The position numbers and the translations under genes were made by a program. The notes beneath the pieces were generated by a model. The model saw only the letters and a program-made list of their open reading frames with translations. It ran no database searches and was not told the origin of the DNA. Positions 47,389 to 58,663 of a stretch of DNA of 64,000 bases are shown piece after piece (position 1 is the first letter of the stretch; each line of letters opens with the position of its first letter). The stretch is from the NCBI GenBank assembly GCA_038503065.1, contig JBCAMK010000001.1, positions 3,286,001 to 3,350,000 on the forward strand. Reading direction: 5' to 3'. The stretch comes from Paragyromitra xinjiangensis (lineage: Eukaryota > Ascomycota > Pezizomycetes > Pezizales > Discinaceae).

Positions 47389-48964
47389 ATGAATTCTCTC
47401 AGCTTACTATCGTCTCGGGTCGAAAAAGTTATCGGCGTAACTCCTCCGCCAACCCCACGAACTGGGTCGTTCAAAGGTCTACGGCGTGAGAACCAATCGA
47501 GTCGTTTGGTTTCTTCTAGTGAAAGGTCTTATTTGTTTGCACAGAGTGCCGACGAGGCTGTTTTCACTGAAAACGAAGACGAAGAGGATGAAGGGGATGA
47601 GATTGAGGAAGAAGGAGAAGAAGAAGAAGAAGAAGAAGAAGAAGAGGAGGAGGAGGAAATCACTGAGCATGCGGTATTGATTTACAGCAAGCGACGACAG
47701 TCGCTGGGGGAGAGGATATACATAGCCTTGCTTAGTCCGTGGCTTGGAGCATTTAGATGGATTATTTCCACACTTGCTACCTCGGTCGACTGGTTCATAT
47801 CCTGCATTTACGATGAGCAGGGTATTTTCTCGCCTCTAATGCTCGCTCGGCGGGCGACGGCGCTAGTTTTGAGGCCTTTTTCCAGAGCTCAAGATTCGGC
47901 CTCGAACTTTCCACCCCCTATGAAACCTCATCACTGGGGACCTACGTCAATAACCCCCTCTTTTAGCGATGAAAAGAGGATACAGCATCATCATAATGAT
48001 CCAGGTGCTGTATTGGTTTCACTGGTTCATCACTCTCGATCCAAATCTTTTAGCCATGATCCCAACGCTCTTCTCATGGAAGAGATAGTACCGCAAAGAT
48101 CGATTCGTATCAGGCTCTATAACGAAGATTCAGTTGCTAAGTCGAGACCCTCGTCTGTAAAATCGCCAACCTCTCCGTCATCAAGCTTACGACTCACAAA
48201 ATACCCTCGCAATTCTGGGCCCCCTAAACCACTTCTACCTAGCCACCCCTCACCAAAAACATTAATATTGGATCTCGATGAGACCTTAATTCACTCTCTG
48301 GCAAAAGGGGGGAGAATGACATCCGGCCATATGGTTGAAGTCAAACTCGACAAGCAACACGCAATTTTGTACTATGTTCATAAGCGGCCACATTGTGACG
48401 ATTTTCTTCGAAAGGTACTCTCCACCACAAACAGATTTCAAACGTTCAGCTCTAACGCAATTTTGCTTTATTTTTCTGTTGTTTGAAAAGGTTTGCAAAT
48501 GGTACAATCTGGTAGTTTTCACCGCTTCGGTACAGGAGTATGCCGACCCAGTAATAGATTGGCTAGAACAAGATAGAAAGTATTTCAAGGGCCGATATTA
48601 TCGTCAACATTGCACCCAACGCAATGGTGCCTATATCAAAGATCTAAGTGCCGTTGAGCCCGATCTTTCAAAAGTAATGATTATCGATAATTCACCAACA
48701 AGTTACATATTTCATGGAGGTACGTTATAGCCTTTGTCGGCTGGCAAGTGCAAAGCACTTGGAATCTTTAAAAATTGAAGACTCCAAGAAAATCTGACTA
48801 TATGTTGTACGTTGACAACAGATAATGCAATACCTATCGAGGGTTGGATTAATGATCCAACCGATATCGATCTTTTACATCTTATACCACTTCTGGAGGC
48901 ACTTCAGTATGCTACTGATGTGAGAGCACTCCTTGCACTACGTATGGGCGAGATACTACCTTAG
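47389..48964 (+). CDS. NEM1: NEM1, catalytic subunit of the lipin (Pah1) phosphatase
   Basis: A HAD-type protein phosphatase of the nuclear/ER membrane that, with Spo7, activates the phosphatidate phosphatase Pah1. Exons 47389..48414, 48491..48719 and 48822..48964 give 465 residues. The catalytic DxDxT motif is LILDLDETLIHSLAKGG, Asp295 and Asp297. Downstream are VVFTASVQEYADPVIDWLE, CTQRNGAYIKDLSAVEPDLS, VMIIDNSPTSY and the NAIPIEGWINDPTDIDLLHL end typical of the family. Membrane-associated helices are suggested at LLSPWLGAFRWIISTLATSV. Residues 60-95 are a long Glu run encoded by GAA/GAG repeats (47590-47660). Confidence 0.92.
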
Positions 48965-49549
48965 TATGCGCAATAATAATTGAGGCGCGGATCACGGTTC
49001 TTTCTAAAATTCTCCAGGATATAGACGGCTTTTATTTTGGGGGAAGGTTTTTTTCTTTCTATATTCTTTTGGAGTAAAGGAGCATATCGGACAATTGTTA
49101 ATTTCCAGCTTTCTATCCTTTTTTTTTATTGAATATTTTAATCTACAATCAGAGCTTGCCAGGACTGCAGACAGAGTATATCCCTTTAAGTCGACCCGAT
49201 CTCTTCACTTGTATCCGGTTGGTCATTAGCGGTGTGCTGGGGCTAAGATAAAGTTGCGAGAAGAGGAGTGATTATTGATTATTGATGTATTGTTGGACAG
49301 TGATATTAAGTTTTGGCAATGGGCGGGGATCGTGGATTGTGAAAGGCTAAATCAACTTTGGGATGAAATGATGATTGAGAAAACAACTTGGAACAGCAAA
49401 GCAACATAAATCGAAGTTGAATAGTGGGTAGAGGTTTTCAAGTCTCCACCGAGTCTGCAATGAAAGTCAATGATCCGGAAAACTTGAGTCAGCCTAAGAC
49501 CGGTTGCAGCAAACAAATGAGCCTTCTCGGCACGTCAAAAAAAAAGGGT
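48965..49549. other. intergenic, boundary of the transposon-rich region
   Basis: 3' region of NEM1 followed by about 400 bases of unassigned sequence. From here rightward, most sequence is mobile-element derived. Confidence 0.4.
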
Positions 49550-50104
49550 TTAGGAAGTTGCAGGGCCTTGTTTGCCGGTTATGGCATACCATTGCGTATG
49601 AAGCTGTTGTTTGGGTAGCAGTGCGAGGTAGTTCAGTGGTAGGCGTGCCCATTGGCGTAGGGGTTTGCTATGTGCATCGTTTGCAGGTCTATCTGCCGTT
49701 TCGTTGCCAGGTATTTTGCAGTGTGAGGGGGTCCAGGTCGCTTTTATCTGGCATCCAAATTGTGTGAGGGCATGACATGCGCTGCGAATGTGCCACATGT
49801 ATTCTCTGTTCAATGTTGGTCCTCCTGTTAGGGCTCGCAGTGCATTTTGATTATCTACGAATATGTATATTGGTGTGGGGTATATTACATATCTTGATTG
49901 GCTCGAGTCCCTGTATAATTGAATACCCGATTGCATTACGAGTATTGCAAGGATTTCAGCATCTACATTCTCTGCCTGGTTACCAAGCGCGCAAGAGTGC
50001 GTGAGGTATTGGGTTGGTATTCCGTATCGGATTTGTATGAGTTGGGAGTAGTCTCGTGCCCAGCCCCATGCACGCAGCTTGCTGCGTACCGTAGGAGCAG
50101 CCAT
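49550..50104 (-). pseudogene. LINE-type RNase H domain fragment
   Basis: A 184-residue open frame matching the RNase H part of a non-LTR retrotransposon polyprotein. It shows NVDAEILAILVMQSGIQLY (the acidic helix), PIYIFVDNQNALRAL (with a catalytic-type Asp) and WTPSHCKIPGNETADRPAND (the WxPxHxxxxGNExAD signature). No reverse transcriptase lies upstream in any frame and no zinc-knuckle end follows, so this is a truncated copy. An overlapping frame (50181..49963) looks like the N-terminal half of the same domain, displaced by a frameshift. Confidence 0.6.
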
Positions 50105-50577
50105 AGGCAGTAGGGGATGGGAACGAGCCTAAGTTGGGAGGCACTTGAGGTATGGTGGCGGAATCGATAAACATGTACCATATTTTTGATCGCCTATTAC
50201 AACTTATAAAAAATAAGACACAAACAAAAGCGTTCTATGGAATTAATAAATAGCTGGTAAATATTACCTGTATAGAAGGCTTTATTGAATAAAAGGTGTA
50301 TTTGAATTTAACGATTATAGAAATTAAGTGGGTGTGCCACTCCATACTGTGCAACTAACACTTTAACCGATCTGGGAGAAATATCCTAATCTGGCTGCGC
50401 ACCAATTTTGATCTAATACTATACATATTATTTAAAGAAATCACATATCATCTAATAAGTATAAGATGATAAAATCATTGGTGAGGTCCCAGAATAACAC
50501 CCCACCAAAATCACCTTAAAAAGTTTCTATTATTTGTAGTGATGTCATTATGACAAATTGGCTGTATATTTTGATAC

Positions 50578-50578
50578 A

Positions 50579-50617
<39 letters not shown>

Positions 50618-50670
50618 GTGATGACGATGATGACAATGGTGATGATGGTGATGATGACGATGACGATACA
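50578..50670. repeat. (GAT)n microsatellite
   Basis: About thirty GAT units, with interruptions by GGT and GAC toward the right. Confidence 0.9.
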
Positions 50671-50828
50671 GATTCAAAAACTTGGAATCTCACATTATTA
50701 TGACATCATAAATATATGAGTGTTTAAACTTATATAACAGGCCAATTCCAAAAACTTGAGAGTATTTTTCACTGGCAGCCACAAAAAACTTTTTTTTAAA
50801 TCTTTAATACATTTCCATATTCAACACG

Positions 50829-51395
50829 ATGCCTCAAACTTTTAACGAGAATCCTATCACTGAAATCTCATGTATAACGATGTTTTCGGGAAGAACAGAC
50901 AAATCAGGGTGGCTAAAACATTACAGCACCTTTATTTATTGCTTTTTGGAAGGACTTTCACATTCCATTATCAACAATAGCAATCTACCATGCAAAATTA
51001 TTTGCTTTGTCGGCGATTCATTAACTGAACCAACTGAAGAGGCTGTGGCTGTATGCTCAGGCAGTATTGGTTATTTTGGACCTCAAAAAGGTCTTCAACT
51101 TACCCTCTAAGATAAAATAGAGCAAGTAAAAAATACAATAAATATCAAGTCATGTAGCTTGAAATATGAAAATATTAACTTAATGCAAACAGATTCCAAG
51201 GCGATCCTACCCAAGAAGGATTTGATGATATCGCTCCTCCTCAGTCCTGTGCTACGATCTACTCAGTTGGAAAAGTCATTTCACAACAAAAAGGAACTAT
51301 CGCTGAACTTCCTCAAAGATGGCAATCATTCGACATAAGAACATCATATTTGGATATAGAAGCAACTCCAGGTGTTCGGAAGTTTTATGTTATTT
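50829..51395 (+). pseudogene. unrecognised gene fragment, probably cut by a retroelement
   Basis: The frame 50829..51110 reads MPQTFNENPITEISCITMFS and continues KIICFVGDSLTEPTEEAVAV. After an intron-like stretch ending TTAATGCAAACAG (51190), another coding-looking frame continues (FQGDPTQEGFDDIAPPQSCA, LPQRWQSFDIRTSYLDIE) up to about 51390. There it loses sense exactly where the LTR-like TGTAACGG begins (51415). The two pieces cannot be joined in a single phase with the donors I see, so either a frameshift or a missed exon is present. I do not recognise the family. Confidence 0.35.
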
Positions 51396-51414
51396 GATGG
51401 TATTTACCTCCTAT

Positions 51415-53471
51415 TGTAACGGACCCACAAGGCTGTTACATGCGAAAGGTAGAATAGACCCAGGCAGACGGAGAGGTACAAGGACCAGCATGAGTGGAGT
51501 AGCTACCACATGCTAGGGAACACCAGTACCCTGCTGACTTGGTGGTTAGGAACATCCGGAGGTGCTAAGGCTGACGGGCTTGTAGCAGATCTCCGATGAC
51601 ATCAAACACTCAGAGATGTGGTTGAGTTCCTAATCCACTTATGCATGCCCCACCAGCTATGGCTGATAGGCGGCGCAACTGGGAGAACTATTCTAGTGGA
51701 CACCTGACGCAACTATAGACTGATCAGCGCCATGCAAGTAGTCCTGTAGGACTAAGCTGGCGGATCATAGAGTCCTGACTGGTAGAGTAGTGCATGAGGA
51801 GCGGTTGCACATGAGGTGCAGAACCCCAGCGGAATGTGAGAGAACACTTTCGAAGAGACCCGCCCATGATCACTGACAGGATTCAGGGTTAACCGGATCC
51901 CCCAGCTGAGTAGAACTGAGTAGAGGCGGCGAGCATGCAGTACTACAAGTACTGGCGAGCCCCACCACCAGTTGCTCTTCTCCATCTTCAACCAGAGACC
52001 TAGTGACGAGAATTACCGAGTTCCGCCCTTAAGATTATTGAGTATACTGCACGAAAATACTTTAAGATCTCAGCCTGACTTTAGTATAAGCAATGGCCGT
52101 CTTTTCTAGCTTAGCGGTATATGTCTCAAGTCCTTAGCTTCTTCAGTTTCTTCTGCTGCTGGAAGAGGACGAGTTCGTTTCCCGACCGTGATAGTTTTCA
52201 GAGTCTTCACGAGTTTACCCCTGAGTGGTTAGACACGCACTACCTGCAACACAACTGCTCCAGTGCGAGTACCATTCAGATACCGAAGCCAGTACTGCTT
52301 AAGAGACTAGGTGAGGCCCCCGTTACAGTATAATCTTAAGGACTCAGTCACCTTGAGATCACCCATCATGAGATCCTCCCGCAGATCCGAAACCCCGGCG
52401 ATCAATGCCCCGGTGCTTCCCCTCCAGATTACTTGGGAGAAGAAGGAACTAGCAGTAGGAGAGACAGACATGACTCAACTAGTCCACCGTCCGAAATCCA
52501 CTATCCAAAGACATATCCCAGGCATCTCCACTCCATGGACAGACACATCAAAAGTCACCATAGCCGATTTCTTCGACGCATTTCAAGACCATCTCATGTC
52601 CCAGATCAACCTATCGGTTGGGGATACCACACAGACCATGAGAATGCTACAGGAACGACAAGAAGTGGAGAATACCTTGCTCAGGGAGGCTGCTGAGTAT
52701 TTGGACCGGAAAGTCCTCAACCTCCAGCAGCATCTACAACAGTTGCTGACGGACAAAGAGGACCTCGCAACTGATCCCATGGATATAGACCCCCCCGAAG
52801 CAGTTGGAATCCCTGACTACATCGGAGCACTACAGCAGGCCATTACAGAAGGCCGCCTACACATCACCGCACCCCCAAAACCAGTGGCAGGAAGAGAAAG
52901 ATCCAGTAGTGTCTTTCTCTCAGATACCTTCCCAATCACCCTACCTACCACACCTACCAATAAAGCAGACCCCCCATCATTACCCCCCGCAGTTCAAAAA
53001 CCAGCAGTTAGTTTTGCGCCCTCAGGCTCATCCTCTACTCCAATACCTCCACAGACACCTAGAGGTCCCTTTTCTTATGGACCTTGGTCCCTTGCAGGCG
53101 GCAGTGGTTATACACCACCACCCCTCGATAGTGGTAGCTCATGGCTACCAAGAGGAACATACCCAAGGCCCTCTGTAACGGGGGTGGTCCTCTAGACAAC
53201 TGTTAAGGCTAGGTAGGAAAACGGCCGTTGCTTATACTAAAGTCAGGCTGAGATCTTAAAGTATTTTTGTGCAGTATACTCAATAATCTTAAGGGCGGAA
53301 CTCGGTAATTCTCGTCACTAGGTCTCTGATCGAAGATGGAGAAGAGCAACTGGTGGCGGGGCTCGCCAGTACTTGTAGTACTGCATGCTCGCCGCCTCTA
53401 CTCAGTTCTACTCAGCTGGGGGATCCGGTTAACCCTGAATCCTGTCAGTGATCATGGGCGGGTCTCTTTGG
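51415..53471. mobile_element. gag-only retroelement with LTR-like arms in inverted orientation
   Basis: The left arm runs from TGTAACGG (51415) to CCGTTACA (52327), 913 bases with TG...CA ends and an 8-base terminal inverted repeat, as in an LTR. The right arm starts TGTAACGGGGG at 53174 and, to about 53471, is the reverse complement of left-arm positions about 51853-52115 plus the arm end; the match covers roughly 260 bases at high identity, for example GATCATGGGCGGGTCTCTTT against its complement. The right arm is truncated. Between them lies one gag-like frame. Direct LTRs would be expected, so inversion, two nested insertions or a foldback origin must explain this layout. Confidence 0.6.
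52368..53195 (+). CDS. gag-like protein of the inverted-arm element
   Basis: An open frame of 275 residues from ATG 52368 (MRSSRRSETPAINAPVLPLQ). The middle is a coiled coil (TMRMLQERQEVENTLLREAA, VLNLQQHLQQLLTDKEDL). The C-terminal third is Pro/Ser-rich (SSTPIPPQTPRGPFSYGPW). There is no CCHC knuckle, protease or reverse transcriptase. Position inside LTR-like arms and composition suggest a non-autonomous gag (TR-GAG type). The frame extends left to 52311 without an ATG and runs into the left arm, so the first residues are uncertain. It ends inside the right arm start. Confidence 0.5.
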   Translation: MRSSRRSETPAINAPVLPLQITWEKKELAVGETDMTQLVHRPKSTIQRHIPGISTPWTDTSKVTIADFFDAFQDHLMSQINLSVGDTTQTMRMLQERQEVENTLLREAAEYLDRKVLNLQQHLQQLLTDKEDLATDPMDIDPPEAVGIPDYIGALQQAITEGRLHITAPPKPVAGRERSSSVFLSDTFPITLPTTPTNKADPPSLPPAVQKPAVSFAPSGSSSTPIPPQTPRGPFSYGPWSLAGGSGYTPPPLDSGSSWLPRGTYPRPSVTGVVL

Positions 53472-53896
53472 AAGTTTATTTATTTATTGCTCATATTGCA
53501 TAAATCCGTAACGGATATGGCATACAGTGAAAGGAAACCCCATGACCGCACAATAACTAACAAAGGAAAATCCTCCGCGAACATGAACCAACTAATTAGT
53601 AGATATCCACATCAGATATCCCTTTGCGAAAAACAGAAGAAACATAATTCAAAACAAAATAACAAAAGGAAAATAGCAAAAGAGGAAATAACAATTTTTA
53701 TCTCAAAGTTCTACCGAACAGTAGAAACGAACGGAATATCAATCGACAGGGTAAAATCATAGGAAAATACTCGAACAGTTTTTATAATCAGAAATCCTCC
53801 ACACGGTCATGTTCCATCTCACCCCACTTTCAGGGTATTCTTCAGTTTTCTATCGTCCTTCACCATCACATGCTTTGGGCCTATAGCCCGTTCTTA
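53472..53896. other. AT-rich spacer between retroelements
   Basis: No supportable gene; Lys/Asn-coding low-complexity frames only. Confidence 0.4.
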
Positions 53897-54661
53897 CTAG
53901 CCGTTCTCTCTTTCTCCTTCGCTCTCTTCCTCTTCATCGTTGTAGAGGTATATTCCTTGGTGGGAGTACCTGTTGTCTTCTTGTCGTTCCAGGGTCCAAT
54001 TTCTGGTAGCGATTTGGGTTGGTGTGAGGAATGTTTCAATGGTGGCAGCCAGGCCAGCATTGGTATGCATCGCAGTTCTCCATGTGAGTGGCATTGGTTT
54101 AAGGGCTGCTTTGAGTGCTTTGCGATGGGTAGGAAGTGGTTCCTGGCCACACTCTAGCAGTAGGTGTTGTGGTGTTTGGTTATCGAAGCCACATTTGCAT
54201 TTGGTGTCTTCAATGTTGTTGGTAGGGATTCTGGCGAGGTACGATTTGGTGTATCCATGTCCGGTTCTCATTTGAGTGATGGTGGAGGCTGTTCTTCTGG
54301 GGATGTTTCCCCTCAGCGGGGCACTTGGTTTCAGTGCTGGTTGTCCGTAGTAGCTGCGGCCTTTCTTTGCCTGCTTCCATTTGGCTTTCCATGTCGTCAG
54401 GGAGTGTTCCTTGATGTTTCTCTTGAGGTATGTGATGGAGGTGAGGACATCTGATTCTATCCTGGTTCCTTGGGCTCCTATCTTGGCGAGCTTATCAGCT
54501 AGCTTGTTGCCGGCAACGTTGACATGTCCTGGTACCCAGTAAACATGGGTTTTGATGCCACTGTCTTCGAGTTGAAGCAAGTTGTTGCGGGCTTCAATGA
54601 CCAGGTGTTGCATCAGCAAAAAAAAAAAGGCGCCCAGAAGGGTAACATTGCATAATGGCAT
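53897..54661 (-). pseudogene. 3' end of a LINE polyprotein: RNase H plus zinc-knuckle
   Basis: A 254-residue frame with the end of an RNase H domain (YWVPGHVNVAGNKLADKLAK) and the C-terminal zinc-binding element CKCGFDNQTPQHLLLECG, typical of Tad1/CgT1-like non-LTR retrotransposons. Everything 5' of the RNase H (endonuclease, reverse transcriptase) is missing, consistent with 5' truncation. The break lies at a run of A (54619-54628 on the plus strand), so the first residues (MPLCNVTLLGAFFF) are not part of the domain. Its sequence differs from the RNase H fragment at 49550, so two different LINE families are represented. Confidence 0.65.
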
Positions 54662-55078
54662 CCGGACCGTCCAGAGGACATTCTTGCGTCCTCAACACTT
54701 CCAGACGACCTTACAGCGTCCGGCAACCGCCTGGATGAGCTTCTCACACCGGCCCGTCTTCCAGACGATCTGGCTGTGTTTTGTGCTGTTGCTAAGTATT
54801 AGACCCCCTTCCAGAAGTTCTCTCCGCCCCTAGCGCTATTCCTGACGACCTCTCTGCATCCGGCACCCCCCTCCAGGCTTCCATCTTACTGTATCATCTA
54901 GGACTCTTTTTGTTCAGCTCGCCTTGGATCAAAGTGTCACTGGCGCCTCTTTACTATATGGTATTGCACTACTGCTGGAAGGGGTTTTGCTTCGCCTGAA
55001 GAATATTATGAATTTAGATCCTGATACAGCAACGACCTCTAGCAGGTCGGCAACTAGCTACATACACACATAGCTCGC
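54662..55078. other. subterminal region left of the Plavaka transposase
   Basis: Contains repeated CTTCCAGACGAYCTK- and GCATCCGGC-like short motifs (54700-54880) and a hairpin at 55033-55050 (CGACCTCTAGCAGGTCGG). In reverse complement this resembles the hairpins of the array right of the accessory gene. Probably the left end region of the transposon; exact ends were not identified. Confidence 0.45.
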
Positions 55079-55222
55079 CTAATAGATGTCGTTGAAAGTT
55101 TCTAAATCTATTCTACTATTTACAAGCCATTGATCTCCTTCGCCCTCTTGAATGAGGTGGGCCATGCCTGTAATTGAAGCCACGCTGATAACCCATTCGT
55201 CACTGCCAGGTGTGCTGATCTT

Positions 55223-58090
55223 TCATGCAGTAACCCTTACTAGGCTGCTGTCGGCCTCTAGGCGTCCGGCACCGTCCACTCGAAGCATTCTTACTAAAGC
55301 TAATCGATGACTATATCCTGTCGTAGGATCCCGCAGTTTGAATATACATCTCAATTGGCCTGGCAACCTCCCACGCAAGGCACCAAACTGGCTGTCATCA
55401 CCCACGGCCACCCACACCCAATCATTTCTTGGCTCGGCACCTCGAAATCGCCCGCCAATTGTACAGCGAAGACGATGAATAGTGTATAAATCAGTCTCCT
55501 GGAATTTTAGTACTGGGAGTTGGAGTTGTGTGAATCGCTTGATTGGGTACTGTAGCAATCTCTGTTCATTCGTTGACAGCTTCTGAGGGTCTGGCAGGCC
55601 TTTGTTGCTGTAGTCCACAATCTTCTGCACAATTTGATTCTCTCGATCGCCAAGCTCCTCCGCCAGATCCTTCAATGACCTCATCGTTTTGGGGTTGACA
55701 AGACCACGTAGCACTCGAGGTGGTCGAGATTCCGATTGGATACTGCAGTCAGAGAGGATAGGCGTCTTTTCTTTCCTCAGCAGGTCCATTACCTCCTCTC
55801 CAAGATCCTCTGCTGACTTCCCACGAGCTGCCTCCCGAATCCCAATTACATGCATTGCCATTGTGTGGCGGCGAGAGTAGTGTTCGAGTATCTGCTTAGT
55901 GGCATTATTCTTATTTGACGCACGATATCCAACCTTGATTTGCTGCTGATGGGAGACTTCGCCGACTTCTGTGGAGTAGCTGGGTATATTGCCAAACCGC
56001 CTGACATGGGTGGTAAAATGGGTCAAAAGGTGCATCTTGATGAAGTTGAAATGGGATTCTTGGCGATAGATATCCTGTAGCTGCTCTGATCTCTCGAGTC
56101 GATCCTGTGTATTCGCTTTACGCTTCTTTGCCGTACTCTGAGCAGTCGGCACCAACCTTTCTTGTGCTAGTCGGAGGGTGGTATCTGCTTGTTTCGCTTT
56201 AGCAGTTGCCTTCTTTGACTTTCGAAACTCAAGGAAGACATCCTTATGATCATGAAACCTCTTCAAATAGCCCTCCATATATCCAAGAGTTTGTTCCGTA
56301 TGACTACGGTACTGCGCCATTAGGTGGAAGTCTAGAAGGGCCTGGGTACAGTGGAGCGCTTCTTTGAATGCCGGCCTCTCAGAAGCCGTCGGTTTCCTCA
56401 GAGCGACAGTCAATGCTGCTAGTAGAAACCGCCCCAGATTCCTCATCTCTTTTCCTTGCCATTGGCTAACTTCTCGATAGGCTCTTCTAGGGATAGTAAT
56501 ACCAGTATATGGGGGAATGGATTTCCATACTTTATCGAATTGGTCGAGGCGATTGTGCTTGGTGAGGAAGCCTTGCACCCACTCCATCAAATGCTTCAAT
56601 AATCCGAGGTAGATGTTGTGGAGAAGGTCTGGCTTCCAGAGCTCTTCTGGCCGGACCCTGGGAAGCCGCCAAAAGCTGTTCATTGCTGCTTTCAGGCCTC
56701 GCTCCTGCAGCCAATCTAGATTCTCAATGTCGCCGGTATCTTCAAATTGCTGCGCCTTGGCCTTATACTCTTCGTGGCTGCGGGTTTTAAAGACGGAGAG
56801 AGATAAGTGACCTAGATTCTCGTGATCAATCTCACACACAGGGCATGAGTTATTCTTCATGTGCTGTAGAGTGACGTGCTCAAGGTGGTCAGCGATCCAG
56901 CCACCAACCACTGGAAAGCAGAGTCGCAATTGACCATCAGAGCACGCCAGCTCAATGCCATTCGTTGCCGGCTCATAGAGAGCCGACAATACCTTATCCA
57001 TGACCAAGTCAAGGATTACTCGATTCCTCGCTCTTTGGGCTTCAGCTTCTTTCGCCTTCAGCTTGCCGAACTTAGGGGGGATAGGCAGAAGCGCTAGAAG
57101 AACCATGGCCATTGCTGAAGGTTTGTTTCGGACTGTGGATTTGATATTACCTATTGTCACGTAGATTGGCCAAGCCTTTTTGTCTCCAGAGAAGTTGGTG
57201 AGATGTGTTTGGTCTGATGCGCAAAGGACTGGAACTACCGTGGCGCCAGTCGGAAGAGTCTCCTATGGCCAGTTAGCAAATAGTGCCGGCTTCTAGGGAG
57301 TCGCAGGCGGCACCTGTAAATCCCACCACCAATCAGCTGTGTGGAGCTCTGAATACATGCGTTCACCAGCAGAGTTGAGCTCTCGCACAGGGGCATAAAC
57401 CATGTCTTTCGAATAGGCTGCTTGACCAAGCAAATATCGAATACAGACCATTGGATCGCGGTGTGCCAACACGAAAGATTCCCCATCTACCTCCTCCTCG
57501 ACAAACTCCCAGCTTGGTGCTCCAAAGGTTGTGGGCAGGTCTTCGAGGACCTTGTAAAGGGTGTAGGCGGACCGATAGGAGCCGGCACCTTGATATAAAC
57601 CTTTCTTGAAATAGTCTTCAATGCCAGCCTTCGTTGTTTTGGTGTCAATAAACCATTTTGCTAAGTGGAAGTCATAGGAGGTGTGGAATGGAAATATAGG
57701 ATCCTCGAGCAGTCTCTCCTGAGCGTCTTCAAAGTCAGCTACTTTGCCTGCCGACCTTCCAGCGTCCGGAAAGAAGGTATTGCTGGTCGCTGGAGCATGT
57801 GGTGAGGTGTAAGCCTCGTTCTCCTCATCAGATTCTCCTGCTAGCTCTTCGTTTGAGTCGTACTCCAGCGGGATATCCAGAGCGCCTTCGACACCCCAAT
57901 CCTTGCCCTCTGAGTCTTCGTTAGATTCCCACTTATGAAAGGTAGGCTCCGGCCGCCTAGAGGTCGGTATACTGCTAAATAAACTTGGGAAACACTGTCT
58001 ACCTAGTTGCTCGTGTCTACTTCTAATATGGCTCTCCCAAGCAGTACCATAGAAGTAAGTATTTCGACAGAAAGGGCAAGTTTGAGGCAT
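55223..58090 (-). CDS. Plavaka-type (KDZ-like) DNA transposase
   Basis: Exons 57314..58090 and 55223..57262, joined over a 51-base intron (GTGCCG...CCATAG), give 938 residues. The N-terminus is a C2H2 finger (CPFCRNTYFYGTAWESHIRS, completed by RH), followed by an acidic linker. The junction restores LPTGATVVPVLCASDQTHLT and then KAWPIYVTIGNI, the arrangement seen in Plavaka-family transposases. Later are a Cys pair (NNSCPVCEIDHENLGHLSLS), the conserved WKPDLLHNIYLGLLKHLMEW and NFIKMHLLTHF. The frame ends at TGA 55223-55225, but the same frame continues to 55079 with sequence matching the other copy's end (GMAHLIQEGEGDQWLVN), so this TGA looks premature, removing about 48 residues. Family assignment rests on remembered features, not a search. 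Confidence 0.78.
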
Positions 58091-58663
58091 AATTGATTGT
58101 TTGATACTGTGACGACTTCGTAGAGGTTGGAGGATTTGTGATTAGGGGTTGAAGGTGATTATTAGTAGGTGTTGTAGGTAGATAGCTGTGATATCGATTG
58201 GGAGCTGTGAGGATCGTGAGAATCAGGGGTTGACGTTGAGAAGAATGACTCAGCGACCACAGAGCCGCACAACACCTCTCCGTGAGGATCCTGCCACTCT
58301 GCCAGCGCTTTGAAATGTAAGATAATATCTCTTCAGCAGTTGACTAGTAATAAAACTCTTTACCGACCTACTAGAAGTCAGTGAATACATTTGCTGCGCT
58401 CGTAGGCTTCTCCGCGGAATGATGTCATTGCTGGTAAACCTAACCCTGGGCACTTGGTAAACACCAAACCTCCACCTCCTCTTTCAACTTGACCTCGCTC
58501 GTCTCAACCCCTCCTCCACTACCCCCCTCTACTGCCCCCCTCCACCAACCCTCCGCCAGCCTTTCAGCGACTGTTTGAGCTTTCAAGATAGTACCCCCTT
58601 CTCCCTCTGCTTTGAGCTCTTCGTTTCATGAAATTTGAGGTAGTAATATATAAGTCCCGCGCC
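58091..58663. promoter_or_regulatory. divergent promoter of the two transposon genes
   Basis: The 570 bases between the transposase start and the accessory gene start, which point away from each other. CT-rich near the accessory start (58480-58560). Presumably drives both genes of the element. Confidence 0.5.

Noticed and set aside
47479..47670. Phe-rich minus-strand frame in NEM1
   Set aside because: Complement of the GAA repeat that encodes the Glu run of NEM1.
55307..55489. Small plus-strand frames inside the transposase
   Set aside because: Wholly inside a supported coding exon on the other strand, with no independent evidence.
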